Positions 53,541 to 63,894 of a DNA stretch of 64,000 bases are shown here, piece after piece. The position numbers were made by a program, and so were the translations under genes. How positions within the stretch are numbered: position 1 is the stretch's first letter; every line of letters begins with the position of its first letter. Source of the stretch: CAXBNB01 sp040151475. GTDB lineage: Bacteria; Bacteroidota; Bacteroidia; Cytophagales; Cyclobacteriaceae. The notes below the pieces were generated by a model. The model searched no databases, was not told the DNA's origin, and saw nothing but the letters and a program-made list of their open reading frames with translations. The stretch is taken from NCBI RefSeq assembly GCF_040151475.1, contig NZ_JBDKWG010000116.1, positions 50,661 to 114,660 on the forward strand. The letters are read 5' to 3'.

Positions 53541-56500
53541 ATGAATTTAAATCTTTTACTCCTATATAAAAGAATTGTAATGTTCACCGTTTATGGCTTT
53601 TTTATACAATTGCTTATGTGCAGTATTCTATTTGCTTCGGGAACAACTAATGCCCAAAAGGTCATTAGTGTCAAAGAAGTGAATGTGAATATGAATATTG
53701 AAAACGAAGGGCTTACTTCTGTTTTTGATAAAATCCGAAGTTCTTACGGATACAAGTTTGTCTATGACAAAAAGGATCTTGACCGTGATCTTAAATTAAA
53801 CGGCCAGTACAAGGATGATTTCCTGTACGATGTTTTGGTAGATATATCAAAAAAATCAAGCCTTGGTTTCAGGCAGGTAAATAATACGATTACAGTAAAG
53901 AAGCTGAAGAAGCCGATGTTCAATCTTTCGGCTGTCCCTATGGTGGAGATAGTGGAGGATATTGGTATTTCAGGTAAAGTAACTGATGAAACGGGAGCCG
54001 CACTTCCCGGAGTGAACGTTGTGATAGATGGTTCTGCTCAGGGAAGCGTTACCGATCTTGATGGTAACTACAAAATTACTGTACCCGGTAGTAGTACTGT
54101 TTTGGTATTCAGCTTTGTTGGCTATGAAAACCAGCAGATAACTGTAGGAAGCCAGATGGTTATTGATGTAAGTTTGACTCCTGATGTTTCTGCCCTGGAC
54201 GAAGTAGTTGTAACAGCCTTAGGTATTAAAAAAGCAGAAAGGACACTAGGTTATTCAGTGAGTGAAGTGAAGGGACAGGAAATAGCTCAGACTACAACTG
54301 TTACGCCAATAGCTGCACTACAAGGAAAGGCTCCAGGTGTTCAAATCAATACTACTTCCGGGGGAACTTATGGTGGTGCGAGAATTACCTTAAGGGGTAA
54401 TGCTACTTTTGGAAAAAATACTCAGCCTATTTTCGTTGTAGATGGTGTTGCTATGGACAATGATATAAGTGGTGATGGTGGTACTGACTGGGGTAACCAG
54501 CTTAAGAATCTAAATCCTGACGATTTTGAGAGTATTTCTGTACTGAAGGGTGCTGCTGCAACTGCGCTATATGGTACACGTGCCTTGCATGGTGTAGTGA
54601 TTGTTACTACAAAAAGTGGAGCGAAAAGAAAGGGACTTGGTGTAAGTTTTAATCAAAGCTTTGGTATAAGAACTGTATATGATGAGCCTGCATTCCAAAA
54701 TGATTTTGGTTACGGGCCGGTTGCAGGTATGTTTTCAAACGATGTAACTAATGGACGTCCTGACGGAGATAGTCATGATAACCAGCAGTTTGCATACTAC
54801 GAAGACGTAAATGGTACTTTTGTTCCTTCATTACAGCACAATATGAGTGAAGAGAATGCAGCAAGTTGGGGGCCAAGGTTTGAAGGTCAGGATTACATTG
54901 ATTATGATGGTTCTATGGCCAAATGGGTAGCACAACCGGACAACTATAAAAAAATGTTTGAGACTGGTACAATCAGAAACACCAACATTGCTATCGATGG
55001 AGGTGGAGAAAACAACACTTTCAGATTGTCTTTTACTAATTTTTCTGACAAGGGTGTGCAGCCAATGAATGATTTCTTAAAGAATTCTTTTAGTTTGAAA
55101 GGGACTCAGGATTTGGTGAAAAATGTGATAACAGTAGGTGCTGGTATGAAATACACCGGATCAAAGATGACCAATCCGCCAACGGGTACATTACAGAGTG
55201 CATGGTTTCATGATGGATTTCCCCGTAGTTATGATGTGGACAAGTGGAGAAACAATTACAAAGATGTTGACGGTGGAGTTCCATATCCTACAGGAAGTAA
55301 TAAATACATGTACACCAGAAAAAGTATGTCCTGGTTTTCTGTGTATGAGAACGAAATTGAAAGAAATGAAAGCCAGTTGTTGGCTGATGTATATGTGGAC
55401 TTTAATATAGCCAAAGGACTGAGTGGAAAAATTAATGGAAATATTAATCAGTTTGACTATAAGAATGAGTCAAAAAATGCAGGTACTAGTTTGAATAGAA
55501 TAAGCAATGCTAGCTACTCCTTATCACATGGACAGAAAATCCAATCGAGTTACGGTGCAAGTTTGACTTATCAAAAGGAGTTGTCTCAGGATTTGAAATT
55601 TGATGCTTCTATAGGAGCGACCACATGGACTACTGATGCCTCTTCTACAGGAGTTTCTACCAATGGAGGTTTAAAGGTTCCATTATGGTATAATCTTGCA
55701 AATTCATATAATTCTGTTAATTATAGTGGTGGACAAGGGGCTAAAAAAACCATTAATTCTACTTATGCTTATTTGAACTTTGATTATAAATCAACATTGT
55801 ATTTGGCAATTACTGGTAGAAATGACTGGTCATCGGCTTTGACTTATGATACCGGGGCAGGACACAATTCTTTTTTCTATCCTTCAGCCAGTTTATCCTG
55901 GGTAGTAAATGAAACTCTTGCAATTCCTGAATCTATTTTTACCAAATTAAGAGTTTCCTATGCTCATGTTGGTAATGACACAGACCCTTATACACTTTCT
56001 TCGGGTTTTACTCCAGTGAATTTAACTGAAGATCCTACATTAGCAATGTATAAGTTTGAAAACTCTACTGCTATTTCTCCTAATATTAAGCCTGAGACCA
56101 AAAAGTCTTTTGAAGTTGGGTTAGATATGCGTTTTATGAATGGCAGAGCAAGGATGGATGTAGCGTATTACAGAGACAATACACACGACCAAATTATTGG
56201 ATTGAACGTACCAACAGAATCTGGTATTACAAAGCAATTGATCAATGCCGGTAACATGCAAAATCAGGGAGTTGAAATCATGTTGGAAGCGACTCCAATT
56301 CAAACAAAAGATTTTTCATGGGATATGGGTTTTGCGTTTACACATAACAGAGATAAAATCATAGAGCTGTACCCTGGCGTAAATGAAGTATTGATTGGAG
56401 GATCTCCGAATGATGCAAATTCCGGTACAGGTACCTTTGCTTTTGTTGGTGGTGATTATGGAGTGCTTGCTACCTATCAGGGTTATAAGCCTTATGATGG

Positions 56501-57290
56501 AACCAATACTGCAAATCATGGTCTTCCTGTTTTGTCTCAGAGAAACAACTGGTCAGTGGCGTATCCTAATGGACGACAAAATACTGATTCATTGGTAAGC
56601 ATGGGTAATATTCAACCGGATTGGTATGGAGCTTTCAATACTACCTTAAGATATAAAGGATTCAGGTTGTATGCTTTGTTTGACATGTCATTTGGTGGAG
56701 AAGTTTATTCCAGTGCATCAAGGTATGGATTGCACCAGGGCGTTACTGAATCCTCTTTACCAAATAGAGACAGAGAGAATGGTGGGATTGTTTGGACAAG
56801 TGAAGGAATGGGTAATAACTATTTCGGAAAAGAATATGAAGACGGATACATTCCTGAAGGCGTATTTCCTGATGGCCAAACTGTAAGATTTAGAGATGCA
56901 GATGGTAATACCACATTCAGAGATGTTGGAGGTATGACTTATCAGGAAGCTTATGATCAGGGATTGGTAGAGCCAACTCACTGGTCGGGATATATCTACA
57001 GGTGGACTTCTGCCAGTACAGGTAGTCCTTTGATGGGAGTGCATGAAAGCAACTGGGTGGTTTTAAGAGAATTGACATTCAGTTATGATTTGCCAGGTAG
57101 CTTATTGAGTAATTCTTTTATCAGAACTGCCAATGTTTCATTGACAGGCCGGGATTTGGGCTTCTTGCATAATTCTATGCCTGACAACATCAACCCGGCA
57201 ATTACAAGTAACCGTGCCGGTGAAGGAAGAGAAATGGGTTTCGCACCTTATGTAAGGTCGGTAACAATGGCACTTAGGTTTACATTTTAA
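53541..57290 (+). CDS. SusC/RagA-type TonB-linked transporter with STN signalling domain
   Basis: A 1249-residue TonB-dependent importer. After the signal peptide (to about residue 39) comes a secretin/TonB N-terminal STN domain (about 50-120; MNIENEGLTSVFDKIRSSYG, LGFRQVNNTITVKKL), then a CarboxypepD_reg-like domain (about 142-225; SGKVTDETGAALPGVNV), the SusC box VVTALGIKKAERTLGYSV, plug motifs QPIFVVDGVAMDND and VLKGAAATALYGTRALHGVV, and a barrel ending in MALRFTF. The STN domain is the part that contacts FecR, so this receptor both imports and reports its ligand. ATG at 53580 is an alternative start. Confidence 0.95.
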   Translation: MNLNLLLLYKRIVMFTVYGFFIQLLMCSILFASGTTNAQKVISVKEVNVNMNIENEGLTSVFDKIRSSYGYKFVYDKKDLDRDLKLNGQYKDDFLYDVLVDISKKSSLGFRQVNNTITVKKLKKPMFNLSAVPMVEIVEDIGISGKVTDETGAALPGVNVVIDGSAQGSVTDLDGNYKITVPGSSTVLVFSFVGYENQQITVGSQMVIDVSLTPDVSALDEVVVTALGIKKAERTLGYSVSEVKGQEIAQTTTVTPIAALQGKAPGVQINTTSGGTYGGARITLRGNATFGKNTQPIFVVDGVAMDNDISGDGGTDWGNQLKNLNPDDFESISVLKGAAATALYGTRALHGVVIVTTKSGAKRKGLGVSFNQSFGIRTVYDEPAFQNDFGYGPVAGMFSNDVTNGRPDGDSHDNQQFAYYEDVNGTFVPSLQHNMSEENAASWGPRFEGQDYIDYDGSMAKWVAQPDNYKKMFETGTIRNTNIAIDGGGENNTFRLSFTNFSDKGVQPMNDFLKNSFSLKGTQDLVKNVITVGAGMKYTGSKMTNPPTGTLQSAWFHDGFPRSYDVDKWRNNYKDVDGGVPYPTGSNKYMYTRKSMSWFSVYENEIERNESQLLADVYVDFNIAKGLSGKINGNINQFDYKNESKNAGTSLNRISNASYSLSHGQKIQSSYGASLTYQKELSQDLKFDASIGATTWTTDASSTGVSTNGGLKVPLWYNLANSYNSVNYSGGQGAKKTINSTYAYLNFDYKSTLYLAITGRNDWSSALTYDTGAGHNSFFYPSASLSWVVNETLAIPESIFTKLRVSYAHVGNDTDPYTLSSGFTPVNLTEDPTLAMYKFENSTAISPNIKPETKKSFEVGLDMRFMNGRARMDVAYYRDNTHDQIIGLNVPTESGITKQLINAGNMQNQGVEIMLEATPIQTKDFSWDMGFAFTHNRDKIIELYPGVNEVLIGGSPNDANSGTGTFAFVGGDYGVLATYQGYKPYDGTNTANHGLPVLSQRNNWSVAYPNGRQNTDSLVSMGNIQPDWYGAFNTTLRYKGFRLYALFDMSFGGEVYSSASRYGLHQGVTESSLPNRDRENGGIVWTSEGMGNNYFGKEYEDGYIPEGVFPDGQTVRFRDADGNTTFRDVGGMTYQEAYDQGLVEPTHWSGYIYRWTSASTGSPLMGVHESNWVVLRELTFSYDLPGSLLSNSFIRTANVSLTGRDLGFLHNSMPDNINPAITSNRAGEGREMGFAPYVRSVTMALRFTF

Positions 57291-57310
57291 TTCTTAAAAA
57301 CAGAAACATC

Positions 57311-59071
57311 ATGAAAAAAATAATAATATTATTACTTACAGTTGGTATTCTGTTCAGTTGTACTGACGAGTTTGGAGACATTAATACAGATCCGGATGTC
57401 ATTACGGACATACCAACAGAGGCTTTATTCACTTATGTTGAAAAGAAGTTAGGAGACTACAAGGGTGCTGAGTGGTATCATGACAACCATCAGATCATGA
57501 CATGGTTACAGTATGTATCGGGTGATCAGGGCAATGCCAATGATATCAATTCATTGGAGCCAAGAGGAGGGAAATACGGCCTTTTATATACAGACATATT
57601 GGTGCATTTGGAAGAAGTAAGGAGACAAATATCACTAAAGTCAGCTTCTGATCAGGAGAAGTATAAAAAACTTGGAGCCATTACATACATTGTTCAGGCG
57701 TTTCATGGATTAAGAGTAACTGATTTGTTTGGTTCTATTCCATATACTCAGGCGGCAAAAGCAAGAATTGAAGGTATCTTTAATCCTGACTATGACGATC
57801 AGGCTACACTTTTCGATACCTGGATTGCTGAGCTGGATGATGCGATAGCTGTCTTAGACGAATCTCAGGTTGACGATATCGATTTATTAACTGCGGATTT
57901 TATCTACGGGGGTGACTGGGACAAGTGGATTAAAGCTGCCAATGCAATTAAACTAAGAATTGCACTAAGGCTGGAGTCTCAAAATTTGACCAAAGCACAA
58001 TCAATTATTGCCTCAGTGGTATCTGATGGAAGGTTGATTTCCAGTATGGATGATGAATTTACTTACAATATTGCTGAAGGATGGAGAGGTACCGGTGGTG
58101 CTGATATGGATTGGAAAGGAAGATTGTGGGCGGCTAAGCCAATGGTAGAGTATATGAAAACCACCCTTGATCCACGTTTGAGAGTATTTTATCAGCCTAA
58201 TGGATACCATCAAGCTACTCTGGATGATATTTCTGCCAACAGTCAGACTGTGCCACCAGCTATAGATGTGGACAATGACAATGCAGTGCTTTATACTGCT
58301 GCAGATGGTGAAGATATCCTGGGGTACAGATACATAGGTGCTCCGGTAGATAGAAATGATCCGGATAAAAATGATTACTCTTACATAGAAAATCCTACAA
58401 CAGTTGGAATCAATGCTACTCAATTGGCCAAGTACAATCAAAGGCTGATTATGAACGTAGGCTACAACTATGGTGATGGAGCAGGAGAAGGTACCTATGT
58501 GGATGTATTTATTTCTTATGCAGAAGTATGCTTTATGATGTCAGAATTTATCCTTAAGGGATACACTTCCGGAGATGCGGAGGATTGGTATGAAAAAGGG
58601 GTCAGAGCTTCTATAGAAACTTATGAAATGATTGCAGATATTGGACAATTGGACTATAAAATTGCTGGAAAATCTTATCCAAGGGTTCCGATAGCGGATA
58701 GTGAAACAGAAGCGTATTTGCTTACCCCGGAAGTGGCATTTGATGGGGTAAATGATTTGGAAAAAGTTTATATCCAGCAATATCTGAATTTTTACAGATT
58801 GCCTGATGAAGGATGGGTTTTGGCCCGTCGTACCGGTTATCCTAAATTCGGATCTTCTATATTGGCTCGTGGATATGTGAATGGCACTTCAGATTTACAG
58901 TATCCAAGAAGGATGCCGACACCCGACCCGGGAGACTTAAACAGAGTTAAGTGGGAAGCGGCTAGTGCTGCTCAAGGGATATCCGTACTTCTTGAAACAC
59001 CGTCTGTGCTAAACACAGAGCGCCTTTGGTGGGATAAGAACAACCCTGCAATTGGCAGTGGAGGTAATTAA
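57311..59071 (+). CDS. SusD/RagB-type outer-membrane lipoprotein
   Basis: A 586-residue SusD-like surface lipoprotein. The lipobox is GILFSC (Cys near residue 17), followed by TDEFGDINTDPDVITDIPTEALF. The helical scaffold is recognisable in VQAFHGLRVTDLFGSIPYT and WDKWIKAANAIKLRIALRLES. It follows its SusC by 20 bp and is the last gene before a strong terminator. The ligand is unknown; because the locus sits next to the catabolic operon at 42-51 kb, the same substrate is a fair guess. Confidence 0.93.
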   Translation: MKKIIILLLTVGILFSCTDEFGDINTDPDVITDIPTEALFTYVEKKLGDYKGAEWYHDNHQIMTWLQYVSGDQGNANDINSLEPRGGKYGLLYTDILVHLEEVRRQISLKSASDQEKYKKLGAITYIVQAFHGLRVTDLFGSIPYTQAAKARIEGIFNPDYDDQATLFDTWIAELDDAIAVLDESQVDDIDLLTADFIYGGDWDKWIKAANAIKLRIALRLESQNLTKAQSIIASVVSDGRLISSMDDEFTYNIAEGWRGTGGADMDWKGRLWAAKPMVEYMKTTLDPRLRVFYQPNGYHQATLDDISANSQTVPPAIDVDNDNAVLYTAADGEDILGYRYIGAPVDRNDPDKNDYSYIENPTTVGINATQLAKYNQRLIMNVGYNYGDGAGEGTYVDVFISYAEVCFMMSEFILKGYTSGDAEDWYEKGVRASIETYEMIADIGQLDYKIAGKSYPRVPIADSETEAYLLTPEVAFDGVNDLEKVYIQQYLNFYRLPDEGWVLARRTGYPKFGSSILARGYVNGTSDLQYPRRMPTPDPGDLNRVKWEAASAAQGISVLLETPSVLNTERLWWDKNNPAIGSGGN

Positions 59072-59109
59072 TTAAGATAAAAACAAATATTTAATTCAGC
59101 TATGGATAT

Positions 59110-59144
59110 GGGTCAACTTCAACTTTTGGAGTTGACCCTTTTTT
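59110..59144 (+). terminator. Rho-independent terminator of the STN-SusCD operon
   Basis: GGGTCAACT (59110-59118) pairs perfectly with AGTTGACCC (59130-59138) and is followed by a run of six T residues. It lies 39 bp after the SusD stop. Confidence 0.9.
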
Positions 59145-59275
59145 ATTATTTTTCCAATAGCCTTTGAAATCAGCCTCAATAATGATATACATCATTTGCA
59201 TATTTATGTGAAAGGTTATAAACTTGGAGTTCGCTCAAATCACATTTTCATAAAAAGAATAATATTCTAATTGTT

Positions 59276-59848
59276 TTGAATGATAAGGTATTAATACAGC
59301 AAGTAGTTGACGGAGACGAAAAGTCTTTTGAAATGCTTTATGACAGACATTGGGAAATGTTGTTTCGTATTGCCAATTCAAAAGTAGGATCCATTGAACT
59401 GGCCAAAGAAATTGTCCAGGATTTGTTTGCTGACTTGTGGTTCAAACGAGAAAATCTGATTAACATCAAAGAAGTTAAGCCTTACCTCATTGGTGCATTA
59501 AAATACACAGTATTAGATCACATAAGAAAGCAGACTGTAAGGGACAAGTATGTGAAAGAAGTAATGAATACTGTGATAAGGAATGGTTACGACTGTTTCG
59601 AAAACGTTTCATACAATGAAACAAAAAATGTTGTTTTTGACCAAATAGAACTACTTCCTGTTCAGTGTAAGAAAGTTTTTAAATTGAGTAGGTTTGAACA
59701 TTTACCTACCAAAGAAATAGCCTTTAAACTGAATTTATCTCCAAAAACTGTTGAAAACCATATAGGAAGGGCACTTCGGATACTGAAAACCAACCTTAAA
59801 GACCATCAAATCCATCTGGATGTTCTGGTTATATTATTTATTTGGTGA
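59276..59848 (+). CDS. Orphan ECF RNA polymerase sigma factor
   Basis: A 190-residue sigma factor starting at a TTG (no in-frame ATG is nearby). Region 2 is VVDGDEKSFEMLYDRHWEMLFRIA (first part VVDGDEKSFEMLYDRHW) with VQDLFADLWFKRENL; region 4 is LPVQCKKVFKLSRFEHLPTK and IAFKLNLSPKTVENHIGRALR. It belongs to the Bacteroidetes FecI-like group. No FecR gene is adjacent: the SusCD operon ends before it and the next gene is convergent. It is separated from SusD by a terminator, so it is probably transcribed alone. Confidence 0.88.
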   Translation: MNDKVLIQQVVDGDEKSFEMLYDRHWEMLFRIANSKVGSIELAKEIVQDLFADLWFKRENLINIKEVKPYLIGALKYTVLDHIRKQTVRDKYVKEVMNTVIRNGYDCFENVSYNETKNVVFDQIELLPVQCKKVFKLSRFEHLPTKEIAFKLNLSPKTVENHIGRALRILKTNLKDHQIHLDVLVILFIW

Positions 59849-59951
59849 TTTTTCACCTCTTTTCCCATAGGTATTTGAACTGCTGTCTGTTCCATTAAAA
59901 TGAGATGTTTTATCTCATTTTCTTCTTCATTTTCCTGACTTCCGGTTTTTT

Positions 59952-62900
59952 TTACCCTTTCATAATCGCTTCTGTTGTATTCAGAATGGCATTTGCTACT
60001 ACGGCATAAGCTGCAAGTTTGGCAGGCGGTACGTCAGTGTCTGTCACATACTCTCCGGTTGACAGTAGTTTTTCAGCTAAATCAGGATTGGCTTCATATT
60101 CAGCCTGTTCTTTTTGGAACAAGTCGCTTAAAACAAGTACTTCTTTTTCTTGCGGTTGCCGGGAAGTAGCCAGCCTGAAAGCGAACTTTATTCTTTCTTC
60201 AAGCGTTTCTCCTCCTTCATTCAACATTCGTGCGGCAAGTAACCTGGATGCCTCAATAAACTGCGGATCATTGAGCAACACCAATGCCTGCATTGGCGTA
60301 CTGGTAGTTCCCCTCTTGATGGTACACTGCTCTCTGCTTGGAGCATCAAATATAGTCATAGACGGAGGAGGGAGTGTACGCTTCCAGAATGTATAAAGAC
60401 TCCTTCTGTATAGTTCGTCATTGTGATCCTGAATATATTTCCTTAAACTTTGGTTGCCTGATGCCACCTCAAGCCATAGCCCTTTCGGTTGGTAGGGTTT
60501 AACGCTTGGCCCGCCAAGTTGCTTGCTAAGCAGGCCTCCAACTGCCAACGCATGGTCTCTCACCATCTCAGCCGACAGCCGGACTTGTCCTCCTCTTGCC
60601 AGGAGTATGTTTTCCGGGTCAATTTGCTGTAAACGATCGTTGGATTTTACCGACTGTCTGTAGGTAGCAGACATCACCATGGTTTTTATCAGTTGTTTGA
60701 CATTCCAGCCGGATTCCTGAAATTCTATGGCCAGCCAGTCGAGCAGGGCAGGGTGAGACGGGAGTGTTCCCTGGCTGCCAAAATCTCCGGGTGTAGCTAC
60801 CAATCCACGACCAAATACCATTTGCCAGTAGCGGTTGACTGCCACTCTTGCGGTTAAAGGGTTGTTTGGATTAAAGAGCCATTGCGCCAATCCAAGCCTG
60901 TTTTTTTCATAATTTTCATCAAATGCCATCACCGCTTTTGGTGTTCCTGGTTTTACGCTTTCTCCATGAGCATCGTATTGTCCTCTTTTTAGGATGAAAG
61001 TTTCTCTGGCACTGTCCATGTCTGCCATGACCATAGTCGGTTTGATGATAATATCTTCCGTACGGCCCTCACGGATTTTGTATTCCCTCAATCTCTGCGT
61101 AAGATTTTGGTATTCTTGATTATGATGGGTCAGTTGATAATAGAATAATCTCTTTTTGTCTGATTCACTTAGTTCTTGTTTTGCTAGAAGAGCCTGAATA
61201 GGATCGTAGGAGTTGAGCACTTTTACTTCCTTAGTGTCAAGGTATCTGTTAAAAAACATAAATTCATCTAACTGCCCTGCGACCAATCCACCACCGCCCT
61301 GATTTCTTCCCAGCAATAATTTTTTTGAAGGAGGAGGAGTGCCACGGAGGTCATCTTGTTGTACATATACCTCCATAGTGTTGCCATCCATATATAGTTT
61401 TATTTCATCTCCTTTTCCTGAGGCGTTATAAGCCAGTGTGACCTGAACCCATTTGTTTTCAGGGAGTGTTTCTTTACTCAGCAGTTGTATTCTTGAATTG
61501 TTTTTAGGATTGCTCCAGTACAGGCGTAACATTTTATCATTGGTTACCTGAAAATGGAAGTTAGTATTGTCTTCATTGGTTACAGATGTCAAAACCGATC
61601 CTCTGATACCTCCATCAAGTGATTTGATCCAAAAGCTGAGTGTAAATGGCTTGAAAAAATTGAAAGATTGAGTTGGGCTTAAGTTTGCGTAGTTGGTACC
61701 CATAAACTCCATACCGCCGGAAAACTTCCCTGTAATAGGAATAAGTTCATTGACTACTTCGGCTGGTTTTCCGCTAATTGCCTCCTGAATATTGTCGTTT
61801 TCGATGTAGTCGAGTGGGTAAAAAGCAACCAAGCCTTTTGGTGCATTTGAGATGGAAGCGTTTTTGGTATCAAGCTGTAAATTATCAAAACCTTTTGCCC
61901 GGCGGCCGCTCGCATATTGTTTTAGTTTGGTTTGTTGATCACTGACCAAACCTTTTACATAACTTCGTAATTCTTCTATTTTTTGATCGGGAAGAGGCAG
62001 GGAAGGGGCGGCTACTTCTACACCATAATCGACCCGGCCTCTTTCCGGTACACTATTGAAAAAGCTAAACAACTGGTAGTATTCTTTTTGTGAAATGGGG
62101 TCGTACTTGTGGTCATGGCACTGGGCGCACTCTACCGTCAATCCCATGAAAGCAGTCGAGAAAGTATTGACCCTGTCGAGCACATAAGTCACCCGGTATT
62201 CTTCATCAATTACTCCTACTTCTTGAGTTATTTTATGGTTTCGATTGAAGCCTGTCGCCAGCTTTTGTTCATAAGTGGCGTCAGGAAGAAGGTCACCTGC
62301 CAGTTGCCAGGATACAAATTTGTCATAGGGAAGGTTTTCGTTGAAAGACTTGATCACCCAATCTCTCCATGGCCACATACTTCTTTCAATGTCGTCCTGA
62401 TAACCATGAGAATCGGCATATCGGGCCAGATCGAGCCATTCCATAGCCATTCGTTCACCGTAGTTTTTTTGTGCTAAAAAATCATCTGCCAGTTGTTCAT
62501 AGGCGTCTGGTGAGTTGTTGGCTAAAAAGTCGTCTATTTCCTGTAAAGAAGGAGGGAGGCCTCTTAAGTCAAAAGAGAGCTTACGAATCAATTTTTCTTT
62601 CGTAGCTTCCTGAGATGGCTCAAGTCCTTCCTGTTCCAGACGGTTTAGGATAAAATTGTCGATTGGATTTTGTACCCATTCTGATTTGTTTACTTTGGGT
62701 AATTCTTCTTTTTGAGGAGGAGTATAAGCCCAGTGTGGTTTCCATTTTGCCCCCTGCTCTATCCACCGCTTTAGTATTTCGATTTCCCTGGGCGACAATT
62801 CCAGATTGGATTCCGGAGGAGGCATCAGTTCTTCAGGATCCGAAGTGGCTATCCGATGAAAGAGCTGACTCTTTTCCAAATCTCCGGGCACAATGGCAAA

Positions 62901-63167
62901 CCGAGTCTCCAGACTATCCAATGGGGCTAAGGCACTTGCTTCCAGATCAAGTCTCAAATCTCCTTTAAGGGCATTTTCATCCGGGCCATGGCAGGCATAG
63001 CAACGATCGGACAGTATAGGTCGCACATGGAAATTGAAGTCTATGGTTTCCGGAATGGAGTTGTTGGCTACTAATTCACTCGTTGTTTGATTGCACCCAT
63101 TTTCCATAATAAGGAGAAAGAAGCCTATCCAGAAAAGAAAATTTTTGATATTGTATAGTTGATTCAT
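59952..63167 (-). CDS. Planctomycete-type cytochrome c / DUF1549 / LamG / DUF1553 lipoprotein
   Basis: A 1071-residue lipoprotein (Cys25 in MENGCNQ). In order: a PSCyt1 cytochrome-c-like domain with C56-x-x-C59-H60 (CYACHGPDE), a DUF1549 domain (about residues 160-370) with a second CxxCH in ECAQCHDHKYDP, a LamG-like jelly roll (about 460-640; FKPFTLSFWIKSLDG, LLLGRNQGGGG), and a DUF1553 domain (about 750-1030; NPNNPLTARVAVNRYWQMVFG, PMQALVLLNDPQF). Such proteins are common in Planctomycetes and also occur in Bacteroidota, usually next to a DUF1501 gene, which is not seen here. Their function is thought to be oxidative attack on polysaccharides, but this is not proven. Confidence 0.9.
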   Translation of the reverse strand: MNQLYNIKNFLFWIGFFLLIMENGCNQTTSELVANNSIPETIDFNFHVRPILSDRCYACHGPDENALKGDLRLDLEASALAPLDSLETRFAIVPGDLEKSQLFHRIATSDPEELMPPPESNLELSPREIEILKRWIEQGAKWKPHWAYTPPQKEELPKVNKSEWVQNPIDNFILNRLEQEGLEPSQEATKEKLIRKLSFDLRGLPPSLQEIDDFLANNSPDAYEQLADDFLAQKNYGERMAMEWLDLARYADSHGYQDDIERSMWPWRDWVIKSFNENLPYDKFVSWQLAGDLLPDATYEQKLATGFNRNHKITQEVGVIDEEYRVTYVLDRVNTFSTAFMGLTVECAQCHDHKYDPISQKEYYQLFSFFNSVPERGRVDYGVEVAAPSLPLPDQKIEELRSYVKGLVSDQQTKLKQYASGRRAKGFDNLQLDTKNASISNAPKGLVAFYPLDYIENDNIQEAISGKPAEVVNELIPITGKFSGGMEFMGTNYANLSPTQSFNFFKPFTLSFWIKSLDGGIRGSVLTSVTNEDNTNFHFQVTNDKMLRLYWSNPKNNSRIQLLSKETLPENKWVQVTLAYNASGKGDEIKLYMDGNTMEVYVQQDDLRGTPPPSKKLLLGRNQGGGGLVAGQLDEFMFFNRYLDTKEVKVLNSYDPIQALLAKQELSESDKKRLFYYQLTHHNQEYQNLTQRLREYKIREGRTEDIIIKPTMVMADMDSARETFILKRGQYDAHGESVKPGTPKAVMAFDENYEKNRLGLAQWLFNPNNPLTARVAVNRYWQMVFGRGLVATPGDFGSQGTLPSHPALLDWLAIEFQESGWNVKQLIKTMVMSATYRQSVKSNDRLQQIDPENILLARGGQVRLSAEMVRDHALAVGGLLSKQLGGPSVKPYQPKGLWLEVASGNQSLRKYIQDHNDELYRRSLYTFWKRTLPPPSMTIFDAPSREQCTIKRGTTSTPMQALVLLNDPQFIEASRLLAARMLNEGGETLEERIKFAFRLATSRQPQEKEVLVLSDLFQKEQAEYEANPDLAEKLLSTGEYVTDTDVPPAKLAAYAVVANAILNTTEAIMKG

Positions 63168-63894
63168 GTCTTGATATATTCTTTTAAAAAGGAGTGTTAG
63201 TCTTTGTTTGAATAAAAAAGTTAATCATTCCTTATATTTGAAAAATGATATTATTATCACTTTTCAAATGCTTGTAAGTTTGGTAAATAGCCTAATCAGG
63301 TTTAGGTTTTTTGGAGCAAATTTTATTCCATACTAAGGCTTCCATTTTTTCTAAAGTGGGTAAGTTTTTCAGCCAGGCACCAAATACAAATATTGTTCAC
63401 TTTCCAAGATAGAAATAATAGAGATTTGTAGCCTGATTTTTTTTAAAATGTTTTCAAATCAGGAGTTTACCGTGTCTGGTTATCTATTGTTTACAGGACT
63501 TTTTGCGTTGGGTTAAATCTTCGCAAGACACATTCATATTTCGTTCTGTGGGGAAAAGATCGGAGAGGAAATATCTTTCTTTATGGGATGCTTGCCTCTG
63601 CAGGTATAACGTGCTTCGTCATTTCTGCGTAGGTAGAAATCTCATGGCGGAGGGCTGCTTTGGTAAGGAAAAACACTTTTACAAACCTGCTACAAGCTAG
63701 AAAGATTCCTCCTTCGTCGGGATGGCAATGGTGACATTTACTTTCACAGCTATGGTGGAAACACAGAACGAGAAGAAAAGGCACAAGCAAGACTCATTGT
63801 GCCAGTTTTTCCTGAAGTCAAAAAAAAACATGAACGACTATTAAATAGCCGCCCATGCTCCAAGCTGGTTGTAATGTTTCAAAATGACTACCAA
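63168..63894. other. Non-coding region with a palindromic repeat
   Basis: This 727-bp stretch separates the cytochrome/DUF1553 gene from the partial frame at the right edge. It holds the repeat listed at 63613-63735. Short open frames in it run through the repeat on both strands and have no protein-like features, so I call none of them. Confidence 0.6.
63613..63735. repeat. Intergenic inverted repeat element
   Basis: Two imperfect inverted arms face each other: GTCATTTCTGCGTAGGTAG with AAATCTC (63618-63643) and, on the minus strand, GCCATCCCGACGAAGGAGG with AATCTTTC (63701-63726 read backwards). The arm type (CATTCCGACGAAGGAGGAATCT-like) resembles short intergenic repeats that I recall from other Bacteroidota genomes. 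GC content is higher than in its surroundings. Copy number could not be checked. Confidence 0.5.

Noticed and set aside
63503..63790. Short open frames on both strands near the right edge
   Set aside because: They run through the palindromic repeat and contradict each other in strand; composition is not protein-like.
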